The notes: generated from the sequence alone by a model not told the origin. Counted from the stretch's first letter, positions 1-8,598 are shown. The stretch: 64,000 nucleotides of DNA from an uncultured Lachnospiraceae bacterium (GCA_900550285.1 URRW01000010.1:1-64000), one strand, 5' to 3'. Made by a program: numbers and translations.

Positions 1-182
1 CCGCCGCCGGAAACCTCGGAACGGGTCTTTGCTTTCTGTGTTCCCTGACGATTGTTTGCAAGCTGCTGTACAACTGCCATGTGTACCAGATGTTCGTTCA
101 CTTCAACACCGAATACAGCATCGCTTAATTCGATTGTATCGATCTGCTTGCCTTCCATATTATAAACAGATACTTTTGCCAT
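1..182 (-). CDS. rplD: 50S ribosomal protein L4 (N-terminal part, cut by window edge)
   Basis: This is the first 60 residues of ribosomal protein L4, a 23S rRNA-binding protein lining the exit tunnel; the rest lies beyond the left edge. The translation begins MAKVSVYNMEGKQ and continues with the conserved stretch EVNEHLVHMAVVQQLANNRQG, typical of bacterial L4. The ATG at 182 has an AGGAGG-type ribosome binding site just upstream. It follows rplC by 23 bases, the usual S10-operon order (rpsJ-rplC-rplD). In Escherichia coli L4 represses its own operon; nothing here shows whether that applies. Confidence 0.95.
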   Translation of the reverse strand, partial: MAKVSVYNMEGKQIDTIELSDAVFGVEVNEHLVHMAVVQQLANNRQGTQKAKTRSEVSGG

Positions 183-205
183 CTGAGTGGTCCTCCTTTC
201 CAGTT

Positions 206-889
206 TTAAGCCTCCACCTTGGTGGTTTCTTTGATCGTTACCAGAGCTTTCTTAGGGCCGGGTACTGCACCCTTTACCAGGATCAGATTCTTGTCTGCGT
301 CAACTCTTACAACGTCCAGATTCTGAACGGTAACCTTTACGCAGCCCATGTGACCAGGCATTCCTTTGCCCTTGAATACGCGGCTCGGAGAGGAGCAGGC
401 GCCGTTGGAACCCTGATGACGATGGAACTTGGAACCGTGAGCCATAGGTCCTCTGTGCTGACCAAATCTCTTGATCGCGCCCTGGAAGCCTTTACCTTTG
501 CTGATTGCCGTAGCGTCGATTCTGTCGCCTGCCGCAAAGATGTCAGCCTTGATTTCCTGAGCCAGTGCATACTCTGATGCGTTCTCAAACCGGAACTCTC
601 TTACATATCTCTTGCAGGATACACCAGCCTTTGCGAAGTGACCCTTCTGAGCTTTATTTACGCCATGTCTGTGAATGACTTCCTTCTTGCCGGCCTTGTC
701 TTTGTTGACGATTCTTTCCTTCTTGTCAACGAAGCCAACCTGTACTGCCTCGTAGCCGTCGTTCTCAACGGTCTTGATCTGTGTAACAACGCAGGGACCT
801 GCCTGAAGTACGGTTACAGGAACCAGTACGCCGTCGTCATTGAAAATCTGAGTCATTCCGACTTTGGTAGCTAAAATCGCTTTTTTCAT
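206..889 (-). CDS. rplC: 50S ribosomal protein L3
   Basis: Ribosomal protein L3 (227 residues, normal length for Firmicutes) binds 23S rRNA early in assembly and reaches the peptidyl-transferase centre. The protein starts MKKAILATKVGMTQIFNDDG, the canonical L3 N terminus, and contains the conserved loop around HGSKFHRHQGSNGACSSP. The ATG at 889 is preceded by an AGGAGG site about 10 bases away. It is the second gene of the S10 operon, 130 bases after rpsJ; that gap shows no convincing terminator or promoter, so co-transcription with rpsJ is expected. Confidence 0.98.
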   Translation of the reverse strand: MKKAILATKVGMTQIFNDDGVLVPVTVLQAGPCVVTQIKTVENDGYEAVQVGFVDKKERIVNKDKAGKKEVIHRHGVNKAQKGHFAKAGVSCKRYVREFRFENASEYALAQEIKADIFAAGDRIDATAISKGKGFQGAIKRFGQHRGPMAHGSKFHRHQGSNGACSSPSRVFKGKGMPGHMGCVKVTVQNLDVVRVDADKNLILVKGAVPGPKKALVTIKETTKVEA

Positions 890-1019
890 TGTCTGTTTAA
901 CCTCCTGTTTTTGTTCTACATAGCGGAATGTTCGCAGCTTTCCTGCTCCCTTTTATTAAGGAAGTGGTAAAAGCAGTTGGACTATTCATACGTCTCTGTA
1001 GAGGTTTGTTTTGAAAATC

Positions 1020-1337
1020 TTATTTGGTTTTCATTTTGATATCGATGTACACACCAGCGGGCATTTCCAGTCTCTGCAGAGCATCAACGGTCTTGGGTGT
1101 GGGTGTGATGATATCGATCAGTCTCTTGTGCGTGCGGCGCTCGAACTGCTCTCTGGAATCTTTGTACTTGTGTACGGCACGCAGGATCGTAACAACTTCC
1201 TTCTTTGTAGGAAGCGGTACCGGTCCGCTCACCTGTGCTCCATTTTTCTTGACTGTTTCGATGATTTTCTTCGCAGACGCATCAACTAACTGATGATCGT
1301 AAGCTTTCAGTGTAATCCTCATTACCTGATTTGCCAT
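1020..1337 (-). CDS. rpsJ: 30S ribosomal protein S10
   Basis: Ribosomal protein S10 (105 residues) is a small-subunit head protein that also serves as NusE in antitermination complexes. It starts MANQVMRITLKAYDHQLVD and carries the family signature around GPVPLPTKKEVVTILRA. The frame is open further upstream, but the ATG at 1337 is chosen because an AGGAGG site lies just before it and S10 normally begins here. It is the first gene of the S10 operon and is preceded by a leader of about 280 bases from a strong predicted promoter. Confidence 0.98.
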   Translation of the reverse strand: MANQVMRITLKAYDHQLVDASAKKIIETVKKNGAQVSGPVPLPTKKEVVTILRAVHKYKDSREQFERRTHKRLIDIITPTPKTVDALQRLEMPAGVYIDIKMKTK

Positions 1338-1618
1338 AAAAAAAGTCGCCTCCTTTTCGCGCTTTTGAGATAAGTGCGACAAGCGGTGACTGTACACGTT
1401 CCCGTGTGTGTCCTTTTAATAAGCAACCCTGAAAGTTCTCTTTCTCTTATTCTCCGGACTTACACGTTGTTTCCCTTGCCGTGTGGCAAGTGCTGTTATC
1501 TGGTACAGTGACTTGTCGTCAGTTTTCTAACTTGACATTCGCTCCACATAAAAACCTGCACGGATTATGTATTTTCCATTGCAGCAACCTTATGTTTCAT
1601 CGCTATCATGTCACAGCA
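1338..1618 (-). promoter_or_regulatory. long 5' leader of the S10 operon
   Basis: About 280 bases separate the predicted transcription start (near 1618) from the rpsJ start codon, with no convincing gene inside. The transcript can form a perfect 6-bp hairpin (CTTGCC / GGCAAG, about 1479-1494) and includes a short possible upstream peptide frame beginning MKHKVAAMENT. Long leaders before rpsJ often carry ribosomal-protein autoregulation; whether this one does is inference. Confidence 0.5.
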
Positions 1619-1624
1619 CTTAGT

Positions 1625-1653
1625 AGTATAATGGAACAAAAATAAAATTGCAA
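1625..1653 (-). promoter_or_regulatory. sigma-70-type promoter of the S10 operon
   Basis: On the minus strand a TTGCAA -35 box (1648-1653) and a TATACT -10 box (1625-1630) are separated by exactly 17 bases. This is a strong match to the housekeeping promoter consensus and is correctly oriented towards rpsJ. Confidence 0.8.
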
Positions 1654-1723
1654 GTGTTTTTTCGATTCTTTTAAAACTTTTTTTGTACAAAATCAAATAC
1701 AATCCGTCTCCCTTTTTCCGGGA

Positions 1724-1750
1724 GATACTGCCGCCTATACCGGCAGTATC
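1724..1750 (-). terminator. hairpin over the stop codon of the chromate transporter pair
   Basis: A 10-bp perfect stem (GATACTGCCG / CGGCAGTATC) spans the stop codon of the downstream transporter gene. There is no good U run directly after it, so it is a weak terminator or a 3'-end stabilising structure. Confidence 0.4.
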
Positions 1751-2301
1751 ATAAGCGCCCCCTGCACCGCCAGCTTCGCAACACCGCTTAAAACCATCAC
1801 AAGGATCGGGTTCATGTCTTTCTTTTTCAAAAGATACAGCGCCGCAATAAAAATCAGGATGGAATCCATTTTTACCGTATCCATTCCGACCGGCCCGTTC
1901 CAGAATGCCGTTATCATAATGGAAACACCTGCCGCCGCGATCATCGCCACCACCGCCGGGCGCAGCGTTTCCAGCACGCTCTGGAGCATGCTCAGCTTGC
2001 GGTAGCGCAGATACAGCCACGCCAGCCCCATGACGAGAATGCAGGACGGGAGGATGCACCCGAGCGTCGCCGCCAGCGCCCCTGCAATCCCGCCGATCCG
2101 GATTCCCACAAAGGTCGCGGAATTGACTGCGATCGGCCCCGGCGTCATCTGGGAGATCGTGATCAGATCCGTAAATTCCGTGGCGGACAGCCAGCCGTTT
2201 TTCATTACCTGCTCCTGGATCAGCGGCAGCGCCGCGTACCCTCCGCCGAAGCTGAACATCCCGATCTGCAAAAAAGCCAAAAATAACTGCCAGTAGATCA
2301 T
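1735..2301 (-). CDS. chromate transporter, short-chain subunit 2 (CHR family)
   Basis: A 188-residue integral membrane protein of the CHR (ChrA) superfamily. Long-chain ChrA proteins have two homologous halves; short-chain members are encoded as adjacent half-size genes and act as a pair. The family motif is seen near the N terminus (FSFGGGYAALPLIQEQ, then QMTPGPIAVNSATFVG), followed by several hydrophobic segments. It overlaps the preceding half-size gene by 4 bases, so the two are translationally coupled. Family members export chromate, but in gut Clostridia the true substrate is unknown. A LysR regulator is divergently encoded. Confidence 0.9.
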   Translation of the reverse strand: MIYWQLFLAFLQIGMFSFGGGYAALPLIQEQVMKNGWLSATEFTDLITISQMTPGPIAVNSATFVGIRIGGIAGALAATLGCILPSCILVMGLAWLYLRYRKLSMLQSVLETLRPAVVAMIAAAGVSIMITAFWNGPVGMDTVKMDSILIFIAALYLLKKKDMNPILVMVLSGVAKLAVQGALMILPV

Positions 2302-2864
2302 GCCTTTTCCCTCCTCATCCGAACCAGTGTCCGCACCACGCCCAGTCCGATGCAGATCAATACCACATAAACCACATTTACCTCAAATACCGCCGTCGCC
2401 AGAAACGCTGCCGCCATGATTGTCAGGGACAGCTTGTTTTTTCCCTGCACAATGCCGCTTCCCATATCCCATACGACCGCTGCGATCACCGCAGCCACGC
2501 CGGACTGCATCCCGTCCAGCACGGTCTTAACGATAAAATTCGAGGAAAATGCGGCGTAAAAAAATGAAATGACCGAAATGATCGCAAAGGGCGGGATGAT
2601 CGTCCCCACGATCGCCGTCAGCGCCCCGATCAGCCCTTCCAGCTTATATCCCACCACGATCGCCCCATTTACCGCGATCGCCCCGGGCGCGGACTGGGCG
2701 ATCGCCACCAGATCCAGCATTTCATTTTCATCGATCCAATGAAGCTCGTCCACAAACTTCTTTTTCATCAGCGTCACGATCACATATCCGCCGCCGAAGG
2801 TAAAGGCGCTTAAATACAGCGTCGAAATAAATATCTTCCACAGCCGTTTTCCCTTTTTTTCCAT
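2298..2864 (-). CDS. chromate transporter, short-chain subunit 1 (CHR family)
   Basis: First of two half-size CHR-family membrane proteins (188 residues). The motif FTFGGGYVIVTLMKKK near residue 22 and SAPGAIAVNGAIVVG downstream correspond to the conserved CHR motifs, followed by hydrophobic segments consistent with about five to six membrane helices. An ATG with an AGGAGG-like site starts it at 2864. It overlaps the second subunit by 4 bases, as expected for an obligate heterodimer. The substrate is chromate in characterised relatives and unproven here. The divergent LysR gene 146 bases away is the likely regulator. Confidence 0.9.
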   Translation of the reverse strand: MEKKGKRLWKIFISTLYLSAFTFGGGYVIVTLMKKKFVDELHWIDENEMLDLVAIAQSAPGAIAVNGAIVVGYKLEGLIGALTAIVGTIIPPFAIISVISFFYAAFSSNFIVKTVLDGMQSGVAAVIAAVVWDMGSGIVQGKNKLSLTIMAAAFLATAVFEVNVVYVVLICIGLGVVRTLVRMRREKA

Positions 2865-2898
2865 TTCTTCCTCCTGAACACCTTTTTCTTCCTTATTT

Positions 2899-2927
2899 AC
2901 TATATCCTCTCTTGCAATATAAGTAAA
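2899..2927 (-). promoter_or_regulatory. possible promoter of the chromate transporter pair
   Basis: Minus-strand TTTACT (2922-2927), 17 bases, TATAGT (2899-2904). The -35 box is only a partial match. The surrounding AT-rich divergent region is a plausible place for LysR binding sites. Confidence 0.45.
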
Positions 2928-3010
2928 ATAGTATTATTTTATAAAATATATAACCGTTTTATTATGTATCTGCGGCGCTCCTTTCCATACAGCGCCCAAA
3001 GGAGGTTTCC

Positions 3011-3892
3011 ATGACCCTGCGCCATATGAAAATATTCGTCGCCGTCTATCAGGAGCACAGCGTTACAAAGGCCGCCAACAGGCTGCATCTTGCGCAGCCC
3101 TCCGTCAGCCTCGCCCTGCGGGAGCTGGAGGACTTTTATCATGTGCGCCTTTTCGACCGCATTTCCCGCCGCATCTATCCGACGGAGATCGGAAATAAAT
3201 TTTATGACTACGCCCTCCATATCGTTTCTCTTTTTTCCGAAATGGAAAGCGGCATCCCCAGCTGGGAACACAACGCGCCCCTGCACATCGGCTCCAGCAT
3301 CACCCTCGGCAACTGCCTGCTCCCTTCTCTTGTGCAGACTTACCGGAGCGCCCATCCCGATATTCCCATCCGTGTCACGATCAAAAATACGGAAATGATC
3401 GAACAGTATGTGCTCGACAACAAGGTGGATTTTGCCCTCGTGGAAGGCGGCGTTTCCCATCCCGAGCTTTTAGCGGAGGCTTTTTATTCCGACCGGCTCT
3501 GCTTTGTCGCCTCCCCTTGCCACCCGCTCTCTTCCGCCTCCGGCGCAGCGCTGGAAGAAATTGCCCGGCATGATCTTTTGCTGCGGGAGCCGGGCAGCGC
3601 CGGAAGGGAAATTGCCGACAGCCTTTTTCTTGCAAAGGGCATCACGGTCACGCCCGCCTGGGAAAGCGTCAGCACGCAGGCGCTTCTGCGCGCCGCCGAA
3701 AAACAGCTTGGCGTCGCCATTCTTCCCCGCCTTCTCGTTCAGCAGGAGCTTGCCTCCGGCGCGCTTGTGGAAATACCCGTCCCCGACGCCGAACTTTCCC
3801 GTACCTTTTACCTGATCCGCCACCGCAACAAATATCTGCCACCCTCCGCAGACGCCTTCCGGGAGCTGTGCCTTGCGCAAAGCGCCGGCTGA
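3011..3892 (+). CDS. LysR-family transcriptional regulator
   Basis: A 293-residue LysR-type regulator. The N-terminal winged HTH is clear (MTLRHMKIFVAVYQEHSV, then TKAANRLHLAQPSVSLALRE, about residues 1-60), followed by the usual periplasmic-binding-protein-like effector domain to about residue 290. An AAAGGAGG site precedes the ATG at 3011. It is divergent from the chromate transporter pair with a shared 146-base AT-rich intergenic region, the classical LysR arrangement, so it probably controls that pair in response to an unknown small molecule. The effector cannot be predicted. Confidence 0.92.
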   Translation: MTLRHMKIFVAVYQEHSVTKAANRLHLAQPSVSLALRELEDFYHVRLFDRISRRIYPTEIGNKFYDYALHIVSLFSEMESGIPSWEHNAPLHIGSSITLGNCLLPSLVQTYRSAHPDIPIRVTIKNTEMIEQYVLDNKVDFALVEGGVSHPELLAEAFYSDRLCFVASPCHPLSSASGAALEEIARHDLLLREPGSAGREIADSLFLAKGITVTPAWESVSTQALLRAAEKQLGVAILPRLLVQQELASGALVEIPVPDAELSRTFYLIRHRNKYLPPSADAFRELCLAQSAG

Positions 3893-3977
3893 CAGCGGCA
3901 ATCCATCTGCGCTCCGCCTTTTGTCCGGACGCGGCGCTTTCCCTTTTCGCAATTCTGTGCCCCGCTCCTGTTTTTCA

Positions 3978-4006
3978 TTGCATTTTCAGACGGCTTCCTG
4001 TATAGT
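3978..4006 (+). promoter_or_regulatory. promoter of the methyltransferase gene
   Basis: TTGCAT (3978-3983), a 17-base spacer, then TATAGT (4001-4006) on the plus strand. It lies about 80 bases upstream of the methyltransferase start. A second AT-rich TATAAT lies at 4028-4033 but lacks a good -35 box. Confidence 0.65.
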
Positions 4007-4087
4007 GGGTATAGAAAAACTTCCTATTATAATAGCGCTGCAGATCCGGCAGCGCTGTCGATAAGAATGCAAAGTGAGGATTTGAAT

Positions 4088-4951
4088 ATGTGGATCGCAG
4101 ACAACTGGAACGATTATGAAGTCATTGATACCTCCCGCGGCGAAAAGCTCGAGCGCTGGGGGGATTACACCCTCGTGCGCCCCGACCCGCAGGTCATCTG
4201 GAATACGCCCCGCACCAATCCCGGCTGGAAAAAGAAAAACGGCCACTACCACCGCAGCTCCAAGGGCGGCGGCGAGTGGGAATTTTTTAACCTGCCCGAA
4301 GAGTGGAGCATCCATTACCGCGAGCTGACCTTCCGCTTAAAGCCCTTCAGCTTCAAGCACACCGGGCTTTTCCCGGAGCAGGCGGCAAACTGGGACTGGT
4401 TCGGGGATCTGATCTCCAATGCCCGCCGTCCGGTAAAGGTGCTCAACCTGTTTGCCTATACCGGCGGCGCAACCCTCTCTGCGGCAAAGGCGGGCGCGGC
4501 AGTCACCCATGTGGACGCCTCCAAGGGCATGGTTACCTGGGCGAAAGAGAACGCTGCCGCTTCCGGCCTTTCCGAAGCGCCGATCCGCTGGCTCGTTGAC
4601 GACTGCGTCAAATTTGTCGAGCGCGAGATCCGCCGCGGCAACAAATACGATGGCATCATCATGGATCCGCCTTCCTACGGCCGCGGCCCCAAAGGCGAGA
4701 TCTGGAAGATTGAGGAAAGTATTTATCCTTTTGTGGAGCTTGCCTCCCAGATCCTTTCCGACAATCCGCTCTTCTTTTTGATCAACTCCTATACGACCGG
4801 ACTTCAGCCCGCCGTTTTGAGCTACATGATCAATACCGTCATCGTGAAAAAATTCGGCGGCCATGTGGACGCACAGGAAATCGGCCTGCCCGTTACCGAA
4901 AGCGGCCTGATCCTTCCCTGCGGCGCGTCCGGACGTTGGAGCCGCTCCTAA
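4088..4951 (+). CDS. class I SAM-dependent methyltransferase (rRNA methyltransferase-like)
   Basis: A 287-residue cytosolic methyltransferase with a Rossmann-type SAM fold in its second half. Motif I is VLNLFAYTGGATLSAAKAG, the acidic SAM-ribose contact is in THVDASKGM, and the target-base motif is IMDPPSYGRGPKGE, the DPPSY form used by RlmI/RlmK-like enzymes that methylate 23S rRNA cytosine or guanine. The N-terminal region lacks an obvious PUA domain, so the exact target is unknown. The ATG at 4088 is preferred over one 21 bases upstream because GTGAGG lies at the right distance before it. The gene stands alone with its own predicted promoter. Confidence 0.85.
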   Translation: MWIADNWNDYEVIDTSRGEKLERWGDYTLVRPDPQVIWNTPRTNPGWKKKNGHYHRSSKGGGEWEFFNLPEEWSIHYRELTFRLKPFSFKHTGLFPEQAANWDWFGDLISNARRPVKVLNLFAYTGGATLSAAKAGAAVTHVDASKGMVTWAKENAAASGLSEAPIRWLVDDCVKFVEREIRRGNKYDGIIMDPPSYGRGPKGEIWKIEESIYPFVELASQILSDNPLFFLINSYTTGLQPAVLSYMINTVIVKKFGGHVDAQEIGLPVTESGLILPCGASGRWSRS

Positions 4952-4982
4952 GCTTCTGCCGCAGGGCAGATTTTTAAAGCTG

Positions 4983-5486
4983 TCAGCCCCTGATCCTTTC
5001 CCATACGCCCATCACAAGGTTTTCATATCCGGGAACTATCCGTTCCAAAACGTTGCCGGGCGTATAGCAGATCGGGGGCTTTCCCGGAAATTCCATGTAC
5101 ATCCGGAACGCATACACGCCGATCATCATGACAACGATCACTCCCCCCGCAGTCATGAGCCCTTTCGCTTTTTTTCCAAACCCATACCGCATTACGGCAA
5201 AATACAGCGCCCACAGGATCCACACCATGCCCAGCGGATTCATCTGCATCCCCGTTTCAAACCGCCCCGTCAAAAAAGCCAGCACTGCCCGCGTCATCCC
5301 GCAGCCCGGACAGGGAAGCCCTGCGACGATCACGGACGGGCAAAACGCGCCAAACAGCAGATTCGCCGCCAGATCATAGAGGATAAAGACAACCGCAAAT
5401 CCCCAATATGCCCGCACATCCTTTGCAGCTCTTTTTCCCGCCTCCCGAAAAAACCTTCCAATCATTTCCAACCGCTTTCTTTTCAT
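4983..5486 (-). CDS. DUF2752 domain membrane protein
   Basis: A 167-residue membrane protein with the diagnostic DUF2752 motif PCPGCGMTRAVLAFL near residue 60, followed by GMQMNPLGMVWILWALYF. Three to four hydrophobic stretches are visible. The family is widespread in Firmicutes and Bacteroidetes and its function is unknown; the paired cysteines suggest metal binding or a redox role (inference). It lies 49 bases after the Crp/Fnr gene on the same strand and is probably co-transcribed with it. Confidence 0.85.
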   Translation of the reverse strand: MKRKRLEMIGRFFREAGKRAAKDVRAYWGFAVVFILYDLAANLLFGAFCPSVIVAGLPCPGCGMTRAVLAFLTGRFETGMQMNPLGMVWILWALYFAVMRYGFGKKAKGLMTAGGVIVVMMIGVYAFRMYMEFPGKPPICYTPGNVLERIVPGYENLVMGVWERIRG

Positions 5487-5535
5487 CCTTTCCCTTCCTT
5501 TTATCCTTCTGCTTCCTTTTCATCCTTCCGCTTTT

Positions 5536-6189
5536 TCATCCTTCCGCTCCCGTATGCTGCCTTCCGGCATCGATCCTCAGCCTCCTGCCCTCTGCCGTCA
5601 CGATCCCCTCTGCCTTCATCCGCCCCAGCTCCCGCATCATCGCGCTTCTGTCCACCGCCAGATAATCCGCGCAGTCCGTATAGGAAAAGGGCAGCTCAAA
5701 AAATCCCCCTCCCGCGCTCCGGCTCAAATATCCGAAATAGATCAGAAGCTTCTGCCTGAGCGTGCGCTGGCACAGCACATCCACGTGCATCATCGCCCGC
5801 CGCTGCGCCCTCATCAGGATCTCTTCCAAAAGCTGCGCCCTCATTTCATGGGAATGATACTGGGCAGACAGCTTGCGGTCATTGATAAACGCCACCTGAC
5901 AGCGGCACTTGGAAATCACATAGCACACGCCCCGCTCCATCTTCGGAAAGCACTTTCTGGAAAACGTCTCCTTTTCCTGAAAATAGTCCAGAATCCTTCT
6001 CTGCCCCTCCATATTCATGCTTTCCAAAAAAGCGTCCCCTTTTAACATAATGCCGATCAGGTCCTGATCCTCGTCCTGATTCATCAATACCTGCCGCTTC
6101 CCGAACTCCCGGACAGAGATCATTCCTGCCTCGCTCATATGCAGGATCTGCTCTTTTGTCAAGCCCCAAAAGCCAATAAATTGTCCCAT
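5536..6189 (-). CDS. Crp/Fnr-family transcriptional regulator
   Basis: A 217-residue regulator with an N-terminal cyclic-nucleotide-binding-like beta-barrel (about 1-120), a long dimerisation helix, and a C-terminal winged HTH (FSYTDCADYLAVDRSAMMRELGRMKAEGIV). Several cysteines lie around residues 90-110 (KCFPKMERGVCYVISKCRC), but the canonical Fnr N-terminal iron-sulfur ligands are not seen, so oxygen sensing by a 4Fe-4S cluster is not supported. It is divergent from nrdD with 249 bases between and could regulate anaerobic nucleotide reduction (inference from context). The DUF2752 gene follows it. Confidence 0.88.
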   Translation of the reverse strand: MGQFIGFWGLTKEQILHMSEAGMISVREFGKRQVLMNQDEDQDLIGIMLKGDAFLESMNMEGQRRILDYFQEKETFSRKCFPKMERGVCYVISKCRCQVAFINDRKLSAQYHSHEMRAQLLEEILMRAQRRAMMHVDVLCQRTLRQKLLIYFGYLSRSAGGGFFELPFSYTDCADYLAVDRSAMMRELGRMKAEGIVTAEGRRLRIDAGRQHTGAEG

Positions 6190-6225
6190 ATTTTCACACC
6201 ATCCTGTATATCATTTTTGTGCAAA

Positions 6226-6241
6226 CCACTATATTTTGTAT
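6226..6241. promoter_or_regulatory. NrdR-box-like palindrome upstream of nrdD
   Basis: The 16-mer CCACTATATTTTGTAT closely resembles the NrdR operator (consensus close to ACACTATATATAGTGT). It lies in the divergent gap between the Crp/Fnr gene and nrdD. A TATAAT at 6292-6297 could be the nrdD -10 box, but no convincing -35 is visible. NrdR usually binds two boxes; a second good copy was not found. Confidence 0.4.
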
Positions 6242-6438
6242 TATATTATATTTTTGTTGCCAACGCAACTGTTTTTCGTGCCGTCTGGATATATAATGAA
6301 TCCTGTCGCCGCAGTTGACGCTGCTGCTTCAAAATGCCATTTCTCCCGCCGGGGGAGGCGGAGATTTGCGCTTTCAGCACCTCTGCGGCTTCCGGGCGCG
6401 CAGTATGGCAATGGCATTCATAAAAAGGAGAGAGTCTT

Positions 6439-8598
6439 ATGAAAATCATTAAACGAAATGGTTCCGAAGCGAATTTTGACATTGATAAAATTATAGCCGC
6501 TGTTTCAAAAGCCAACAATTCTTCCGAGAATAACAGGCTCAGTCCCGAACAGATCCAGGACATCGCGGAATATGTGGAATACAAATGCAGCAAAATGAAC
6601 CGCGCCATCTCCGTAGAGGAGATCCAGGACATGGTGGAAAACCAGATCATGTCCACCGGCGCCTTCGAGCTTGCTAAAAACTATGTAAGATACCGCTACC
6701 AGCGCACCCTTGTCCGCAAGGCAAATACCACGGACAACCGCATCCTTTCCCTGATCGAATGCAACAACGAAGAAGTAAAACAGGAAAATTCCAATAAAAA
6801 CCCCACCGTCAACAGCGTACAGCGCGATTATATGGCGGGCGAGGTAAGCCGCGACTTAACGCAGCGCCTCCTGCTTCCCCCCGACATCGTGGAAGCGGAC
6901 AAAAAGGGAATCATCCATTTCCATGATTCCGACTATTTTGCACAGCACATGCACAACTGCGATCTGGTCAACCTTGAGGATATGCTCCAGAACGGCACGG
7001 TGATCAGCGAAACCTACATTGAAAAGCCCCACAGCTTTTCCACTGCCTGCAACATCGCGACCCAGATCATCGCGCAGGTTGCCAGCAACCAGTACGGCGG
7101 CCAGAGCATCAGCCTTGCGCATCTGGCTCCTTTCGTGCAGGTATCCCGCGAAAAGATCCGCACCGAGGTGCTCGACGAGATCAAAACCCTCAACACACAG
7201 GCGACTCCCGAGCAGATCAACACGATCGTGGAAAAGCGGCTGCACCGTGAAATTACAAAGGGCGTCCAGACGATCCAGTACCAGATCATCACCCTTATGA
7301 CGACCAACGGGCAGGCTCCGTTTTTGACCGTGTTCATGTACTTAAACGAAGCTAAAAACGAGCAGGAGAAAAAAGACCTCGCCCTCATCATCGAGGAAAC
7401 CTTAAAGCAGCGCTATCAGGGCGTTAAAAATGAAGCCGGCGTCTGGATCACGCCCGCCTTCCCCAAGCTGATCTATGTGCTGGAAGAGGACAACGTGGAA
7501 GAAGGCACGGAATATTTTTACCTGACGCAGCTTGCCGCAAAGTGCACCGCAAAGCGCCTTGTACCCGATTATATTTCCGAAAAGAAGATGAAGGAATTAA
7601 AGGAGGGCAACTGCTTCCCGGTTATGGGCTGCCGCAGCGCGTTAAGCCCATGGAAGGACGAAAACGGCAATTATAAATTTTACGGCCGCTTCAATCAGGG
7701 CGTCGTGACGATCAACCTTGTGGATGTGGCGCTTTCCTCCGGCGGGGACATGGATAAATTCTGGCAGATTTTTGACGAGCGTCTCGACCTTTGCTACCGC
7801 GCCCTCATGTACCGCCACAACCGCCTTAAGGGAACGCTTTCCGACGCAGCCCCGATCCTCTGGCAGTACGGCGCGCTCGCCCGCCTCAAAAAAGGCGAAA
7901 CGATCGACAAGCTGCTTTACGGCGGCTACTCCACGATTTCCCTCGGCTACGCGGGACTTTATGAGTGCGTAAAATATATGACGGGCAAGTCCCATACCGA
8001 TCCGGAAGCGACTCCTTTTGCGCTGGAGGTAATGCAACATATGAACGACGCCTGCAACAAATGGAAGGATGAAACCGACATCGCCTTCTCCATTTACGGC
8101 TCCCCGATCGAGAGCACCACATACAAATTTGCAAAATGCCTGCAGAAGCGCTTCGGTGTGATCGAGGGCGTAACCGACAAGAGTTATATTACCAACAGCT
8201 ACCATGTGCATGTATCCGAACCGATCGACGCCTTTTCCAAGCTGAAATTCGAGTCCCAGTTCCAGGCGCTGTCCACCGGCGGCGCGATCAGCTATGTGGA
8301 AGTGCCCGACATGCAGAACAACATTCCGGCAGTCCTTCAGGTAATGCGTTTTATTTATGACAATATCATGTACGCAGAATTAAATACCAAGAGCGATTTC
8401 TGTCAGGAATGCGGCTATTCCGGCGAGATCCGCATTGTGGAGGACGAGCACAAAAAGCTCGTCTGGGAATGCCCCAACTGCGGATGCCGTGACCAGAATA
8501 AATTAAACGTGGCGCGCCGTACCTGCGGCTACATCGGCACACAGTTCTGGAATCAGGGCCGCACACAGGAAATCAAAGAAAGGGTGCTTCATCTGTAA
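6439..8598 (+). CDS. nrdD: anaerobic (class III) ribonucleoside-triphosphate reductase
   Basis: NrdD (719 residues) reduces ribonucleoside triphosphates to deoxynucleotides under anoxia using a glycyl radical. An N-terminal ATP-cone (KIIKRNGSEANFDIDKIIAAV, about 1-90) provides allosteric control. The C terminus holds a four-cysteine zinc site (CQECG ... CPNCG) and the radical motif RRTCGYIGTQFWNQGR, placing the radical at about Gly697. A GGAGAGAG-type site precedes the ATG at 6439. The stop overlaps the start of nrdG, the activase, so the pair is translationally coupled. Length and motifs are complete, so it should be functional. Confidence 0.97.
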   Translation: MKIIKRNGSEANFDIDKIIAAVSKANNSSENNRLSPEQIQDIAEYVEYKCSKMNRAISVEEIQDMVENQIMSTGAFELAKNYVRYRYQRTLVRKANTTDNRILSLIECNNEEVKQENSNKNPTVNSVQRDYMAGEVSRDLTQRLLLPPDIVEADKKGIIHFHDSDYFAQHMHNCDLVNLEDMLQNGTVISETYIEKPHSFSTACNIATQIIAQVASNQYGGQSISLAHLAPFVQVSREKIRTEVLDEIKTLNTQATPEQINTIVEKRLHREITKGVQTIQYQIITLMTTNGQAPFLTVFMYLNEAKNEQEKKDLALIIEETLKQRYQGVKNEAGVWITPAFPKLIYVLEEDNVEEGTEYFYLTQLAAKCTAKRLVPDYISEKKMKELKEGNCFPVMGCRSALSPWKDENGNYKFYGRFNQGVVTINLVDVALSSGGDMDKFWQIFDERLDLCYRALMYRHNRLKGTLSDAAPILWQYGALARLKKGETIDKLLYGGYSTISLGYAGLYECVKYMTGKSHTDPEATPFALEVMQHMNDACNKWKDETDIAFSIYGSPIESTTYKFAKCLQKRFGVIEGVTDKSYITNSYHVHVSEPIDAFSKLKFESQFQALSTGGAISYVEVPDMQNNIPAVLQVMRFIYDNIMYAELNTKSDFCQECGYSGEIRIVEDEHKKLVWECPNCGCRDQNKLNVARRTCGYIGTQFWNQGRTQEIKERVLHL

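Noticed and set aside
1565..2059. Open frame antisense-shifted to the chromate transporter gene and running into the S10 leader
   Set aside because: It has no family resemblance and overlaps a clear CHR-family gene in another frame; only its last codons fall in the S10 leader, where they were considered as a short leader peptide.
6292..6297. TATAAT as a full nrdD promoter
   Set aside because: No acceptable -35 element at 16-18 bases; kept only as a comment.
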